64,000 nucleotides of DNA from Prevotella sp. 885 (GTDB lineage Bacteria > Bacteroidota > Bacteroidia > Bacteroidales > Bacteroidaceae): assembly GCF_002265625.1 (NCBI RefSeq), contig NZ_NOVE01000004.1, positions 58,980 to 122,979 on the forward strand, read 5' to 3'. Made by a program: the position numbers and the translations under genes. The notes beneath the pieces were generated by a model. The model was not told the origin of the DNA and did not search any database. It saw nothing but the letters and a program-made list of their open reading frames with translations. This document shows positions 9,301-18,972 of the stretch, in pieces; the stretch's first letter is position 1, and each line of letters begins with the position of its first letter.

Positions 9301-12300
9301 TCAGACCAGTTTGACGTTAGCAAGGGTATGATGAACGTTGCGGCACGTGCCTCAGGTCTGCTGCCCGTGACATTCAAGCCTACTAAGGAAGGCAACGTAT
9401 CAAGCACCATTACACTCAAGGACAAGAGCGGACAGACTTATTCGTTCATAGTTCGCGGTGTGGCTTCGATGCCTGCCAAGATGGAGATAGCGAAAAATGA
9501 GTATGATCTCGGCAATCTCAAGGTAGGCGGAAGCGAGAAGACAGCTGTGGTGACCATCAAGAACACCGGCAACTATCCTCTCCAGTATGTCTTCCCGAAG
9601 TATTCTTCAAAGAAGATAGACGGAAGCACGAACCGCGTACACAAGTTCGGCTACACCATCAAGTCGAACGTGGCTGGCGACAACTCGTTCCGCTACGAGC
9701 CGGTACCGGAGCTTTCTGATCCTATGGACCTCACATCACAGTTCACCACCAACAACTGGCAGTCGTCGGCAGTGAAGCTCGGCTTCAAGTTCCCGTTTTA
9801 CGGCAAGGAGTATGAGGAGGTTTACGTATCTTCATACGGTGGTTTGTCAATGTTGCCTATGGAGGGCCGCATCTCTTGTATGGTGCCCACCGGCGACTGT
9901 GTTGACGGACTCGGCTACGTATCTGCCTATACCAACTCAGGCTGGATGGATATGGGAGCCAACTCCAAGGTTACTTGCGGACGTAAGGACGGCAAGTTCT
10001 ACGTCATCTTCAAGGATGTGGTTACGCCTGCCACCAACGGTGCTGGCGAGGTTACCACACTGAGCTTCCACATGGCTCTCTGCCCGGACGGAAGTGTGGA
10101 GGTTTATTATGACGACTATACACCGGCTGGCGTGTTCGGTAGCGGTGGCAACAACTTCGTCGGTGTCAGCGATATCGCTGCAAAGGACGCATGCGTATTC
10201 ACCGACGCTGCTATGGTACACAGCCAGAATTCAGGCGTAGACGCTCCTTACTACGACATCAAGACGGGTAGCGCCATCAAGATTGTGGCTCCTTCCAAGT
10301 CGATGATCAAGAGTCTGTCAAGCACGGACGGATATATCGGTAACGGAGAAAGCCAGGACATCACCGTAACACTCGCTGCCGGTGACGACCTCTATGCAGG
10401 CGAACTGACCAACTATCTCACCGTCGTAACCAACGACCCGTTGACCCCGAGCGCCAATATCGCTCTCAAGGCCAACATTACCGGCCTTAACCTTAAGGCT
10501 GAGGCAGCTGTGGACGCAACGGAAGTGGACTTCGGTAAGGTATTCCGCACTTCGCAGCAGAAGCGCACTGTGGTTCTTTCTAACAACGGTAAGAATGTCC
10601 TCAAGGTAAGAAAGGTGGCTGTCAAGTCTGGCAAGTTCACTGTTGCTGACGACATCAAGTCAGGATTTAATGTTCCCGCAGGTCAGAGCAAGGACATCGC
10701 CGTGACGCTGCCCACAGAGAATAAGGGTAACGTGAGTGACGTGCTCGTCATCAGCTACTGGGACGGCAAGACCACAAGCGTGAACCTTAAGGGTGAGGTT
10801 ATCGGTGCTCCGGTATGGAACATCACTCCCGAGACCGTCGAAAGTACCACTCCGTACGGCGTTAACGTAACACGTGACGACATCGCCATTGCCAACAACG
10901 GCGACGAAACACTTACCTTCGCACCGCAGCCCGAGACATGGTATCGCCCGATGGACCTCATCGAGGAAGAGGGCAAGTCAAGTGTGGACTATATCTTCCG
11001 CGCCAAGAGCGACGGCTTTGACGTACCGTTCGAGTGGATTGACATCGTGGACGACTACACCGAACACATGCCTTACTCGTACTACATCGACAAGACAGAC
11101 TTCAAGAAGGTGGAGCTTCCGTTCGAGTTCCCGTTCTATGGCAAGAAGTATAAGGAGATGTATATCTACAATACAGGCTTTGTATCGTTCGATGCTCCCG
11201 TGGAAGACTACAAGCAGTTCCCCGAACCGCCGGCAAGTCTGCCTACCACAGAGACCTTCTACAGCAATATCATCTGTCCGTTCTGGGGCAACCACTCTAT
11301 GAATACTCCTTCGTCAGACGGCGTTTACTATAAGGCCAATGACGACAACTGCGTGGTAACATTCAAGAACTATGGCAACACGATGATGTCAGGAATGAAC
11401 TTCCAGCTCATCATGCGCAAGGACGGAACATTCAAGTTCCAGTATCTCGTTTCGCCTGAGGGATTCCAGCTCGGTGTCTTCGGACTCTGCGGCATCATGG
11501 ACCACTCAGAGACTCGTGGTATCAATCCTTCAGACATGTATATCAACTCCGGCAATGCCGTAGAGTTTATGCCTTACAAGAACTATTCTGTAGCTCCTGG
11601 TGAGAGCGTCAATATGCCCGTAACGCTGTTGGCAGACCAGCTTGCCGACACATACGAATATGCGCTCAACATCAAGACCAACGACCCGCAGAACGAGAAT
11701 GTCAGCGTGCCCGTCACGATGGACATCACCGGTGAGGCTGACGCCGAATTCCCGGAAACTCTCGTCATAGAGCAGCCCGTTGACGCTGCTGCAATGTCGC
11801 AGCCTTACTACGAGTTCTCTGTCGTTAACAAGGGAACACGCGCATTCTCTGTCACTGACGTTAATTCAGACATGTTCATGGCAGACGAGTCTGACCCGTA
11901 TGCAATGCCTGAGGCTAAGCTTGAGGTATACATTCCTAATGAGAATGGTGGCGGTGCCGATCCCGGTCCGCTCGCTGCAAGCGACGTCCAGAAGGTATGG
12001 ATGCCGTACGATTCAGGCATGATGGAACCGCTCGTAGTGGGTAAGGAACCGCTGAAGTTCCGCATCGGACTCTATAATGTATCTAAGGTACACCAGAAGG
12101 ACTATACGATGACCTTCAACGTGGAGGGACTCGACGTCGACACGAAGACCACAAACGTGAAGCTGAACATCACAGAGGCACCGGTTCTCGCATTCGACAA
12201 GAACGAGATTCGCATCTTTAACGTATCTGACGATTATGTCGGCGAGGTTTCTGCCAACATGAAGAACAACGGTGGATACAAACTTACGTACGACCTTCAG

Positions 12301-14175
12301 CTCAGTCCTTCTGGACGCGACGCTGTTGTGGAATACAACGACTACGACGAAGAACTGCCGTTCTCGGCATACAACGTCATTGCCAAGCCGTCTCTCGCAG
12401 AGGTGAAGACCTATCTGGAGAACGGATGCCAGCCTATCAATGGCAAGAAGGCAAGAAAGGCGATGGGTATGAACAAGGTGGTGAAGGACGACCAGAAGTT
12501 CTTCTATGATGTCCCGACCGACTTCGAGTATCCCGTACTCTATCATCCGGTTCTCAATCCGGTTACCAGCGCCATCGCTGCCCTTATGGGTAGTGGCGAC
12601 AAGGCACTCGACGAGAACTTCTATGCTGCTACACGTTATGAGGCACCGGCTGAAGGCTTCAACGTCACCGACCTCTACTTTGTCGGCACTGTCGGCACAT
12701 TGGAGAACGTGGACATCGAGGCAAGCATCATCCTCGGCAATGACGTTACGGCAACGGAGCGCACCGTAGGACACGGCAAGCTGCATGTCGACTCGGAAGA
12801 ACCGGGCGAGATGGGTTATCAGGGTAAGCCTTACATGCTCACCTTCGACAAGCCGGTATACATCAATCCTACCGATACCTTCTATGTAGTGATGAAGTAT
12901 CCTGCCGGATATAAGTCATCTGCTCTCATGGCTTCTAAGGACGGCGACATGGAACCTGGACGTTACATGGCTCATCTTAAGGCTCTCGGCGGATGGGTGG
13001 ACATCGAGGAAATCTATGACGGCGCGCAGTCAACTGGTGCTTTCGGCTACTTCATGACCTGCGTTCAGCGCACAGAGGGCGAGCCGTGGATTAAGTTGCT
13101 CAACGAGAATACCGCCGGTGAGGTGAAGGCTAAGGGAACGCTGCCGCTGAAGTTCAGCGTCAACGCCAAGAGTGCTTACTTCACACGCAACAACAAGGCC
13201 ACTCTCGTAATTCGCACCAACGATCCTGCCAACAAGACGTACAACTATCACATCTTCATGGACAAGAACGGTGCACCGGTTGTTGAGGCTACTGAGGCTG
13301 TCGTAGCAGCCAAGCAGGGCATCACCACTAACGTACCAGTAACTGTAAACGACCTTGACGGCGACGCCTTCACAGTAAGCGTGAACGACCAGAGCGGTTT
13401 CGCTACAGTGGCTGAATACTGCAACGAGAACGGCACTCAGGAGGGTATCACTCTTACTGACGGAACGCTCAACGTTGCTGCAGGCAAGACTCTGAAGATG
13501 ACTGTTGGCCTCAATCCTGAGTATGGCAAGGAGAATGTCGGACCGCACAAGTTCGAGATTAACGCCACTGACGCGAACGGCAACGCCGGCACCAAAACTG
13601 TCGACTACTCCGTTGTCTTCACCAACCGTGCTCCTGAGTTTATCGGTGAGAAGGAAATGACAGTCGGCAAGGGCACTGTTTCGCAGGTTGTATATTACAA
13701 CACGCTCTTCAACGATCCTGACGGTGACGAGATGACGTATAAGGTGACAACTGCTGACGAGTCGATCGCTCAGGTTTATGGCTCTGCCAACGGCTTCGTA
13801 GTAAGTGGAAACCGCCTCGGTTACACCAAGCTTAACATCGTTGCCACCGACTCTGAGAATGTTTCTACAGAGCAGACCATCTCGCTTGCAGTGGTTCCTG
13901 CCTCTGGCATCGATGCCATCTCACTTGGCGACGGAATGATTGCAGCCGTTGCTGATGGCGACGTCGTTTACGTCAAGTTGGGCATGGACGCAACCGAAGC
14001 CAAGATCACCATCCTTACCAACGGCGGTATGCTCGTAGGTGAGGCAGATGCTTCTAACGTCAAGGCTGGTTCAGTAACCACAGTGAAGCTCGCTTCCGCA
14101 GCCGCACCTGGTGTCTACATCGCTTCTGTCGTAGCCGACGGCAAGCAGTACGACGTCAAGTTCGTGGTGAAATAA
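6302..14175 (+). pseudogene. Giant secreted S8 subtilase with T9SS-like tail, frameshifted
   Basis: This is one gene read in two frames. The first frame runs from 6302 with signal peptide MQKKLTTLCLALLTMSGGEAMAQ and holds catalytic Asp218 (AIIDGGF) and His273 (HGTHVAG). At about 7504-7507 the homology moves to the -1 frame, which holds the nucleophile (GTSMACPHVSG, Ser452 of the joined product). Restoring one base in GTAGGCGC-GTTGCT gives VGAVASDGSV and an unbroken protein of about 2,624 residues. After the protease come an FN3 domain, many Ig-like/choice-of-anchor-D repeats (DFGSLLVGQEKTI; VDFGKVFRTSQQ), two beta domains with a PFYGKEY/PFYGKKY motif, and a C-terminal tail ending GVYIASVVADGKQYDVKFVVK-like sequence. 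The downstream 6.7 kb is intact, so the break is recent or an assembly error. As read, the protein would lose the catalytic Ser. Confidence 0.88.
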
Positions 14176-14192
14176 GCAATAGCAGATAAATA

Positions 14193-14250
14193 AAAACTCC
14201 TCCCTCCCCGTCTTTCTCAATTAGGAAAGACAGAGAGGGAGGAGTTTTTT
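14193..14250 (+). terminator. Intrinsic terminator after the subtilase
   Basis: The arms AAAACTCCTCCCTC (14193-14206) and GAGGGAGGAGTTTT (14235-14248) pair, with an inner GTCTTTC/GAAAGAC stem and a following T-run. Confidence 0.9.
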
Positions 14251-14257
14251 GTATATA

Positions 14258-14280
14258 TTCTTCACTAAATTTGTGAAGAA
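14258..14280 (+). promoter_or_regulatory. Candidate HigA operator
   Basis: TTCTTCAC and GTGAAGAA form an 8-bp inverted repeat spaced by seven bases. It covers the -33 box of the higBA promoter, where autorepression by HigA would act. Operator function is inferred from position and symmetry. Confidence 0.55.
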
Positions 14281-14302
14281 TAATTATTTTATTTATCTTT
14301 GC
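14270..14302 (+). promoter_or_regulatory. Promoter of higBA
   Basis: TTTG (14270-14273), 20 bases, then TATCTTTGC (14294-14302). The start codon follows 22 bases later. Confidence 0.75.
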
Positions 14303-14323
14303 AATCATATAAAAACTAACTCA

Positions 14324-14638
14324 ATGGAAATAAATTTCAAAGAAATATACTTACGTGATCTTTACGAGAAAGGCAAGGCAGATAAGAAACATCGCTTTCA
14401 ACCTCAGATAATAAAAAGATATATAAGAGTTATTGATCTTATGGTTAACGAGGACAATGTTCTTGGTCTCACTAAGTATAACTCTTTGAATTATGAGCAT
14501 TTGTCGGGTAATAAGGAAGGACTCTCTTCTGTGAGAGTAAATGATCAATATCGGATTGAGTTTGAAGAAGAAATAGAAGATGGCAAGACCATTGCCACAA
14601 TATGTAATATAACAGAGTTGTCAAATCATTATAAATAA
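14324..14638 (+). CDS. higB: HigB-like toxin (RelE superfamily mRNA interferase)
   Basis: The 104-residue product is predicted to cut mRNA on the ribosome. It shows the HigB/killer-protein pattern, with FQPQIIKRYIRVIDLM, then the domain LEHLSGNKEGLSSVRVNDQYRI-like segment near residues 65-90 and a C-terminal beta strand (IATICNITELSNHYK). The ATG at 14324 (MEINFKEIYL) is chosen over an upstream in-frame start at 14249, because that one lies before the promoter -7 box. The toxin precedes the antitoxin by seven bases, the order typical of higBA. Base composition is AT-rich compared with the neighbours, suggesting acquisition. Confidence 0.88.
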   Translation: MEINFKEIYLRDLYEKGKADKKHRFQPQIIKRYIRVIDLMVNEDNVLGLTKYNSLNYEHLSGNKEGLSSVRVNDQYRIEFEEEIEDGKTIATICNITELSNHYK

Positions 14639-14645
14639 TATAATT

Positions 14646-14987
14646 ATGAGCACAGCAAATATTTCGCCTGATATGGTGGCTAACAATATCACTCCTGCTA
14701 TCCCAACGCACCCAGGAGCAATACTCAAGGACGAAATTGAGTATCGTGGTATTTCTCAGTGTCAGTTAGCTAAAGACATGGGTATAGCCTATTCTGCGCT
14801 TAATGAAATTCTCAATGAACGTCGACCGCTTACAGAGAAAACAGCATTATTGTTTGAGGCTGCGCTTGGAGTAAATGCTGAGCCTTTATTGAAAATGCAG
14901 ATGTGGTATAATATCCAGAAGGTACGTAAGGATGGTGCATTTATGGAGAAACTTGCTAATGTACGGCGAATCGCTGCTGTACTGTAA
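14646..14987 (+). CDS. higA: HigA-like antitoxin (XRE family)
   Basis: The 113-residue DNA-binding antitoxin is predicted to neutralise HigB and repress the operon. Its start (IPTHPGAILKDEIEYRGISQCQLAKDMGI) is the hallmark of HigA proteins, followed by a helix-turn-helix (QLAKDMGIAYSALNEILNER) and TEKTALLFEAALG. The C-terminal half (PLLKMQMWYNIQKVRK) is also standard. It is closed by an intrinsic terminator. Confidence 0.92.
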   Translation: MSTANISPDMVANNITPAIPTHPGAILKDEIEYRGISQCQLAKDMGIAYSALNEILNERRPLTEKTALLFEAALGVNAEPLLKMQMWYNIQKVRKDGAFMEKLANVRRIAAVL

Positions 14988-14995
14988 TAACGAAT

Positions 14996-15049
14996 TAGGA
15001 GTTGTTCTGAATTAGGTCATGCCTAATCCTGAACAACTCCTATTGTTTT
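14996..15049 (+). terminator. Terminator after higBA
   Basis: A hairpin with arms 14996-15016 and 15022-15042 (core AGGAGTTGTTC / GAACAACTCCT) is followed by TTGTTTTAT. The arms share sequence with the AATTAGGA repeats nearby. Confidence 0.8.
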
Positions 15050-15089
15050 ATTCCTGAATCAGAAGTTTATTTCAGAGGTTGTAATTTCC

Positions 15090-15136
15090 AATTGTAAATT
15101 CCCAACTCCTAATTCCTAACTCCTAACTCCTAATTC
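15090..15136. repeat. Short tandem AACTCCTAATTCCT repeat
   Basis: Units of AACTCCTA and ATTCCTA alternate four to five times between higBA and buk. The same word on the other strand (AATTAGGAATTAGG) recurs near 29.23 kb and 63.47 kb. It is low-complexity intergenic sequence; no function can be assigned. Confidence 0.6.
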
Positions 15137-15137
15137 C

Positions 15138-16199
15138 TTACACGTACTCCTGGATGGGCAGTTCTCCGTTGAGAGCGCCGAGAGCGTTGAATGCGAGCGA
15201 GCGCATTTCGCCTTCGCCGGGGAGCACCACGACGGGAGCGAGGAACTCCACCTGCTTCTTGATTTCCTCCACGCAGTACTTGCTGTGTGCAATACCACCC
15301 GTGAGGATGATGGCGTCTGCCTTGCCCCAGAGAGCCACAGCCATTGCGCCAATCTGCTTTGATACGGTATAGAGCATTGCCTCCAGCACTTCAGCGAACG
15401 GTTGCTCGCCAGCCAGAGCGTGACGCTCTATCTCTCTCATGTCCTTCATGCCGAGGAGAGCCTGACAACCGGCGTTGCCTGAGAGCATCTTCATCACCTC
15501 GTGCTGTGTGTACTTGCCAGAGAAGCAAAGACGAACGAGCTGGTCTGCGGGCAGTGTGCCAGAGCGCTCGGGAGCTATCGGACCCTCACCGTTCAAGGCG
15601 TTGTTTACGTCGATAACCTTACCGTTATGATGAGCTGATACGCAGATGCCGCCACCGAGGTGAGCCACCACAAGGTTGAGCTCCTCGTAACGCTTGCCAA
15701 TGGAGCGGGCGTAACGGCGTGAGGCAGCCTTAGCGTTAAGAGCGTGGAAGATTGACTCGCGCTTCATGAATGGCAGACCAGTATAGCGTGCACGTGTCAT
15801 CATCTCGTCCACCACCACGGGGTCAGCCATGAAAGCAGGACAGTGGCACTCGTGTGCTATCTCGTCAGCAATGAGCGAACCGAGGTTGCATACGTGCTGG
15901 TGCTTGGCGTTCCAGAGGTCCTTCTTCATCAGCTCGTTGATGGCATAAACGCCACCCTGAAGCGGCTTCAGCAGACCGCCACGACCGATGACAGCGTCAA
16001 ACTTCAAGGGAATGCCAGCCTCCTTAAGAAGGTTGAGCACGAAGTCCTTGCGATATTCATACTGCTCGTTGATGGTAGAGAACTTATCTATTTCTGCTGG
16101 GTCATGTAAGCCGTCGGAGGTCCAAACGGGATTTTCGTCCTCGTATACTGCCACCTTTGTGGATGTACAGCCAGGATTGATGACAAATATTCTTTTCAT
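15138..16199 (-). CDS. buk: Butyrate kinase
   Basis: Buk converts acyl phosphate and ADP to a short-chain fatty acid and ATP by substrate-level phosphorylation. The 353-residue protein has the ASKHA fold: phosphate-1 motif near the N-terminus (FVINPGCTSTKVAVYED), VVAHLGGGICVSAHHNGK near residue 190 and DAIILTGGIAHSKYC near residue 295. It lies 61 bases downstream of ptb, forming the classic ptb-buk pair. Most Prevotella are not known as butyrate producers, so branched-chain acyl phosphates (isobutyrate, isovalerate) are an alternative substrate. Confidence 0.95.
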   Translation of the reverse strand: MKRIFVINPGCTSTKVAVYEDENPVWTSDGLHDPAEIDKFSTINEQYEYRKDFVLNLLKEAGIPLKFDAVIGRGGLLKPLQGGVYAINELMKKDLWNAKHQHVCNLGSLIADEIAHECHCPAFMADPVVVDEMMTRARYTGLPFMKRESIFHALNAKAASRRYARSIGKRYEELNLVVAHLGGGICVSAHHNGKVIDVNNALNGEGPIAPERSGTLPADQLVRLCFSGKYTQHEVMKMLSGNAGCQALLGMKDMREIERHALAGEQPFAEVLEAMLYTVSKQIGAMAVALWGKADAIILTGGIAHSKYCVEEIKKQVEFLAPVVVLPGEGEMRSLAFNALGALNGELPIQEYV

Positions 16200-16260
16200 T
16201 GTTGATTATGTTTTTCTTTTATTGTTTGGGGTTATTCAAAGGGGTTTGCTGTGTGAGGAT

Positions 16261-17178
16261 TTATCTCAAAGCCTTCAGACAAGCGGCAGCCAGACTGTAG
16301 AACTTCGAGTCAGCCGAGTCGGCACGTGACGTAACCACTACCGGAACAGTCGTACCAGCCAACATACCGGCGATTGTGGCGCCACCGAAGAGTGTGAGTG
16401 TCTTATAGAAGGTGTTGCCTGCCTCGATGTCAGGCATAACGAGGATGTCGGCATTGCCTACAACCGGCGAGCTGATGCCTTTCAGAGCACCACTCTCTGC
16501 GTCGCAAGCAGTCTTTACGTCCATCGGTCCTGCAATCTCCACCTCGCCGTACTTCTTGTTGGCGGCGTCAGCCTTGATCTGCTCATAGCTGAGTGTGAGC
16601 GGGAACTTCTCGCTTACCTTCTCCGTGCAGTGTGTGAGGGCAACGCGTGGAACAGCCTTGCCGGTGATGCTACGGAATGTGTCGGTGATGTATCCCACGA
16701 TGGCGTCAAACTGCTCGTATGTGGGGTAGGGGATAACTGCTGCGTCAGAGAAGAAGAGGAGGTGCGGAATCTGCGGAGTCTCTGCGATGGCGATGTGTGT
16801 CAGCACACTGCCCTTGATGAGGATGCCACGCTCCTTGTTGAGCACTGCACGCAGGAGGTTGTCGGTGTTAATGGTACCTTTCATCAATACCTGGGCACGT
16901 CCCTCGTGTACTTCCCACACAGCTTTACGGGCAGCGTCGTCATCGTCTTCAGCGTCAATGATTACCACGTGTTCGGGATAATCGGCGAGAAGGCGCTTAG
17001 CCACTGCCTCTTTACCTGCCACAGCGACAAGGATAAAGTCGGCGATTTCTTCACGGATGCTACGCTCCACCACTTCTTCAGTGTGTGAGTCAGCAGGACA
17101 TGCTACAGCTACTGTAACGCGTTTTCCAAGCGAACGCAGACGCTCGGGCAAGGATTTTAAGTTAAAGATAGGTTCCAT
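16261..17178 (-). CDS. ptb: Phosphate butyryltransferase
   Basis: Ptb converts butyryl-CoA (or a branched acyl-CoA) and phosphate to the acyl phosphate used by Buk. The 305-residue protein belongs to the phosphate acetyl/butyryltransferase family: VTVAVACPADSHTEEVV near the start, VLMKGTINTDNLLRAVLN near residue 97, GPMDVKTACD near residue 220 and a glycine-rich segment (TLFGGATIAGMLAGTTVPVVVTSRADS) near the C-terminus. It is the first gene of the ptb-buk unit and has a consensus promoter. Confidence 0.95.
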   Translation of the reverse strand: MEPIFNLKSLPERLRSLGKRVTVAVACPADSHTEEVVERSIREEIADFILVAVAGKEAVAKRLLADYPEHVVIIDAEDDDDAARKAVWEVHEGRAQVLMKGTINTDNLLRAVLNKERGILIKGSVLTHIAIAETPQIPHLLFFSDAAVIPYPTYEQFDAIVGYITDTFRSITGKAVPRVALTHCTEKVSEKFPLTLSYEQIKADAANKKYGEVEIAGPMDVKTACDAESGALKGISSPVVGNADILVMPDIEAGNTFYKTLTLFGGATIAGMLAGTTVPVVVTSRADSADSKFYSLAAACLKALR

Positions 17179-17249
17179 ATTTTTTGTTTAAGTGTATAAG
17201 AGTCTTGTCATGGAAATTGCGCAAATGACCGTTCATTGTGCAATCTTTG

Positions 17250-17281
17250 GCAAAGGTAGCAAAGGAACCGTAATTGGCAAA
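17250..17281 (-). promoter_or_regulatory. Promoter of ptb-buk
   Basis: On the minus strand, TTTG (17281-17278), 19 bases, then TACCTTTGC (17258-17250). This is an exact match to the Bacteroidetes consensus. Confidence 0.8.
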
Positions 17282-17396
17282 AAAAATAGCAGGATTTTTC
17301 TTTGTATTTTTATTTATATATGTATTTTGCAATCTCAATCTTACATATCGAACACAAAATACATCATTTATATCTCTCAGACATATTAAAAAGTAG

Positions 17397-17405
17397 TAAC
17401 TTTGC
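17397..17405 (+). promoter_or_regulatory. -7 box upstream of the THUMP-like methyltransferase
   Basis: TAACTTTGC lies 39 bases before the start codon. No clear TTTG is seen at the expected -33 distance. Confidence 0.5.
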
Positions 17406-17444
17406 ACCCGCAAAACAATTATCAATCAACGAATAACATCTTTC

Positions 17445-18770
17445 ATGACAACAGCCGAATTTATCGTTGCCCATCACACCGACGATCCTCGCCAGCTTGC
17501 TCTTCAGGCATCGCGCTTCCCGGACGTAGACATGCCCTATGCCCTCTCGCAGATACAGGGATGGCAGGCGGCAAGACGCAAGTTGCCGTCCTTCGCTGCC
17601 AACCAAGACATCGTCTATCCGCCACACCTCTCCATGGAGCAATGCTCTTCGGAGGCTACGGCGCTGTATAAGGCTGAGGCTGTTCATCGGCTTTTAGATT
17701 CGTTTAAGGGCGAGGAAGATGCTTCGGACAAAGGCTACGGGGATTCCATGACGGACCTTACGGGCGGTTTCGGCGTTGATTTCTATTTCGTTTCGCGCCA
17801 CTTCCGCCGTGCGCAATACACTGAGCGCAACGCCGAACTGTGCCAAGTCGTTGAGCATAACCTCAAGGTGCTCGGTGCCGACAACGCCACAGTGGTGTGC
17901 GGCGATGCCGTGGAGCAGCTACGTACCATCGACCCTCAGACCCTTATATTCATCGACCCTGCACGCCGTGATGCCCACGGAGCACGAACCTTTGCCATTT
18001 CTGACTGCACGCCGGACGTGATGGAACTGCTTCCTGACCTCCGTCGCAAGGCACGCTTCGTGATGATAAAGCTTTCGCCTATGCTCGACTGGCACAAAGC
18101 CGTCTCTGACCTCCATCCTCTTGTCACCGACGTAGACATAGTGTCTGTGGACGGAGAGTGCAAGGAACTGCTGCTTACCCTCGACATGAAGCGCGGAGAT
18201 GCGCATAAGGCCGACAATACGCAAGCTGCCAAGCACGATTACGTAGTCGTAAGATGCGCCGACCTCCCCTCGTCATCCTTCTCCTTCCGCTATACATCAG
18301 ACGGTGGTTATGCGATAGACATACAGCAGCCTACTGATGCAGCGTCGCAGCAAGACCATTTCATGTCGCAGAGCGCAGCGTTGTCGCCCCTTCTCAGCGC
18401 CGACCACACCCCTTCTTACCTCTATGAGCCTAACGCTTCGGTCATGAAAGCGGGATGTTTCCGAGAGTTGGAGCTTACGTTCGGTGCCCGCCAGATAAGC
18501 GACAACAGCCACCTCTTCACCTCCGAGCAGCTCATCCAGGGCTTCCCCGGCAGACGGTTTGCCGTAGACACCGTCACGTCCTTCAACAAACGACAGCTGA
18601 AAGAGGCGCTGCGCAATGTCACAAATGCCAACATCACCGTGCGAAATTTCCCCATGACCGTGGCTGTATTGCGCAAGAAGCTGAAGCTGAAAGACGGCGG
18701 CAACACCTACATCTTCGCCACCACCACAGACGGCGGCGAGCATGTGCTTCTCATAACGCATAAGGAGTGA
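17445..18770 (+). CDS. THUMP-like domain class I SAM-dependent methyltransferase
   Basis: The 441-residue cytoplasmic protein has an N-terminal helical region, a Rossmann methyltransferase core with the AdoMet motif DLTGGFGVDFYF (about residue 103), an acidic second motif (TERNAELCQVVEHNL) and LIFIDPARRD (about residue 167). The C-terminal THUMP-like part contains LYEPNASVMKAGCF and the segment around VTSFNKRQLKEALR. Members of this Bacteroidetes family are annotated as putative RNA methyltransferases; the target is unknown. It is transcribed away from ptb. Confidence 0.85.
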   Translation: MTTAEFIVAHHTDDPRQLALQASRFPDVDMPYALSQIQGWQAARRKLPSFAANQDIVYPPHLSMEQCSSEATALYKAEAVHRLLDSFKGEEDASDKGYGDSMTDLTGGFGVDFYFVSRHFRRAQYTERNAELCQVVEHNLKVLGADNATVVCGDAVEQLRTIDPQTLIFIDPARRDAHGARTFAISDCTPDVMELLPDLRRKARFVMIKLSPMLDWHKAVSDLHPLVTDVDIVSVDGECKELLLTLDMKRGDAHKADNTQAAKHDYVVVRCADLPSSSFSFRYTSDGGYAIDIQQPTDAASQQDHFMSQSAALSPLLSADHTPSYLYEPNASVMKAGCFRELELTFGARQISDNSHLFTSEQLIQGFPGRRFAVDTVTSFNKRQLKEALRNVTNANITVRNFPMTVAVLRKKLKLKDGGNTYIFATTTDGGEHVLLITHKE

Positions 18771-18862
18771 CATAAAGCAGAGAAAAACGGGCTTAACAGT
18801 CTAAAACAGCCTGAATAACAACAAATCTAAGACAAAGGTTCGTCAGTTTGCTCATTTTTCAG

Positions 18863-18871
18863 TATATTTGC
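18863..18871 (+). promoter_or_regulatory. -7 box upstream of the GNAT-like gene
   Basis: TATATTTGC lies about 100 bases before the start codon at 18973. The -33 match is poor. Confidence 0.45.
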
Positions 18872-18972
18872 AAATTAAGACATTTCATAAGACTTTATAA
18901 AAGAAAGTGATACGGCTCCGAAACGCCCCAAGCATGCCGGAGCGATATATCAACAAAAAAGAAGAAAACAGC

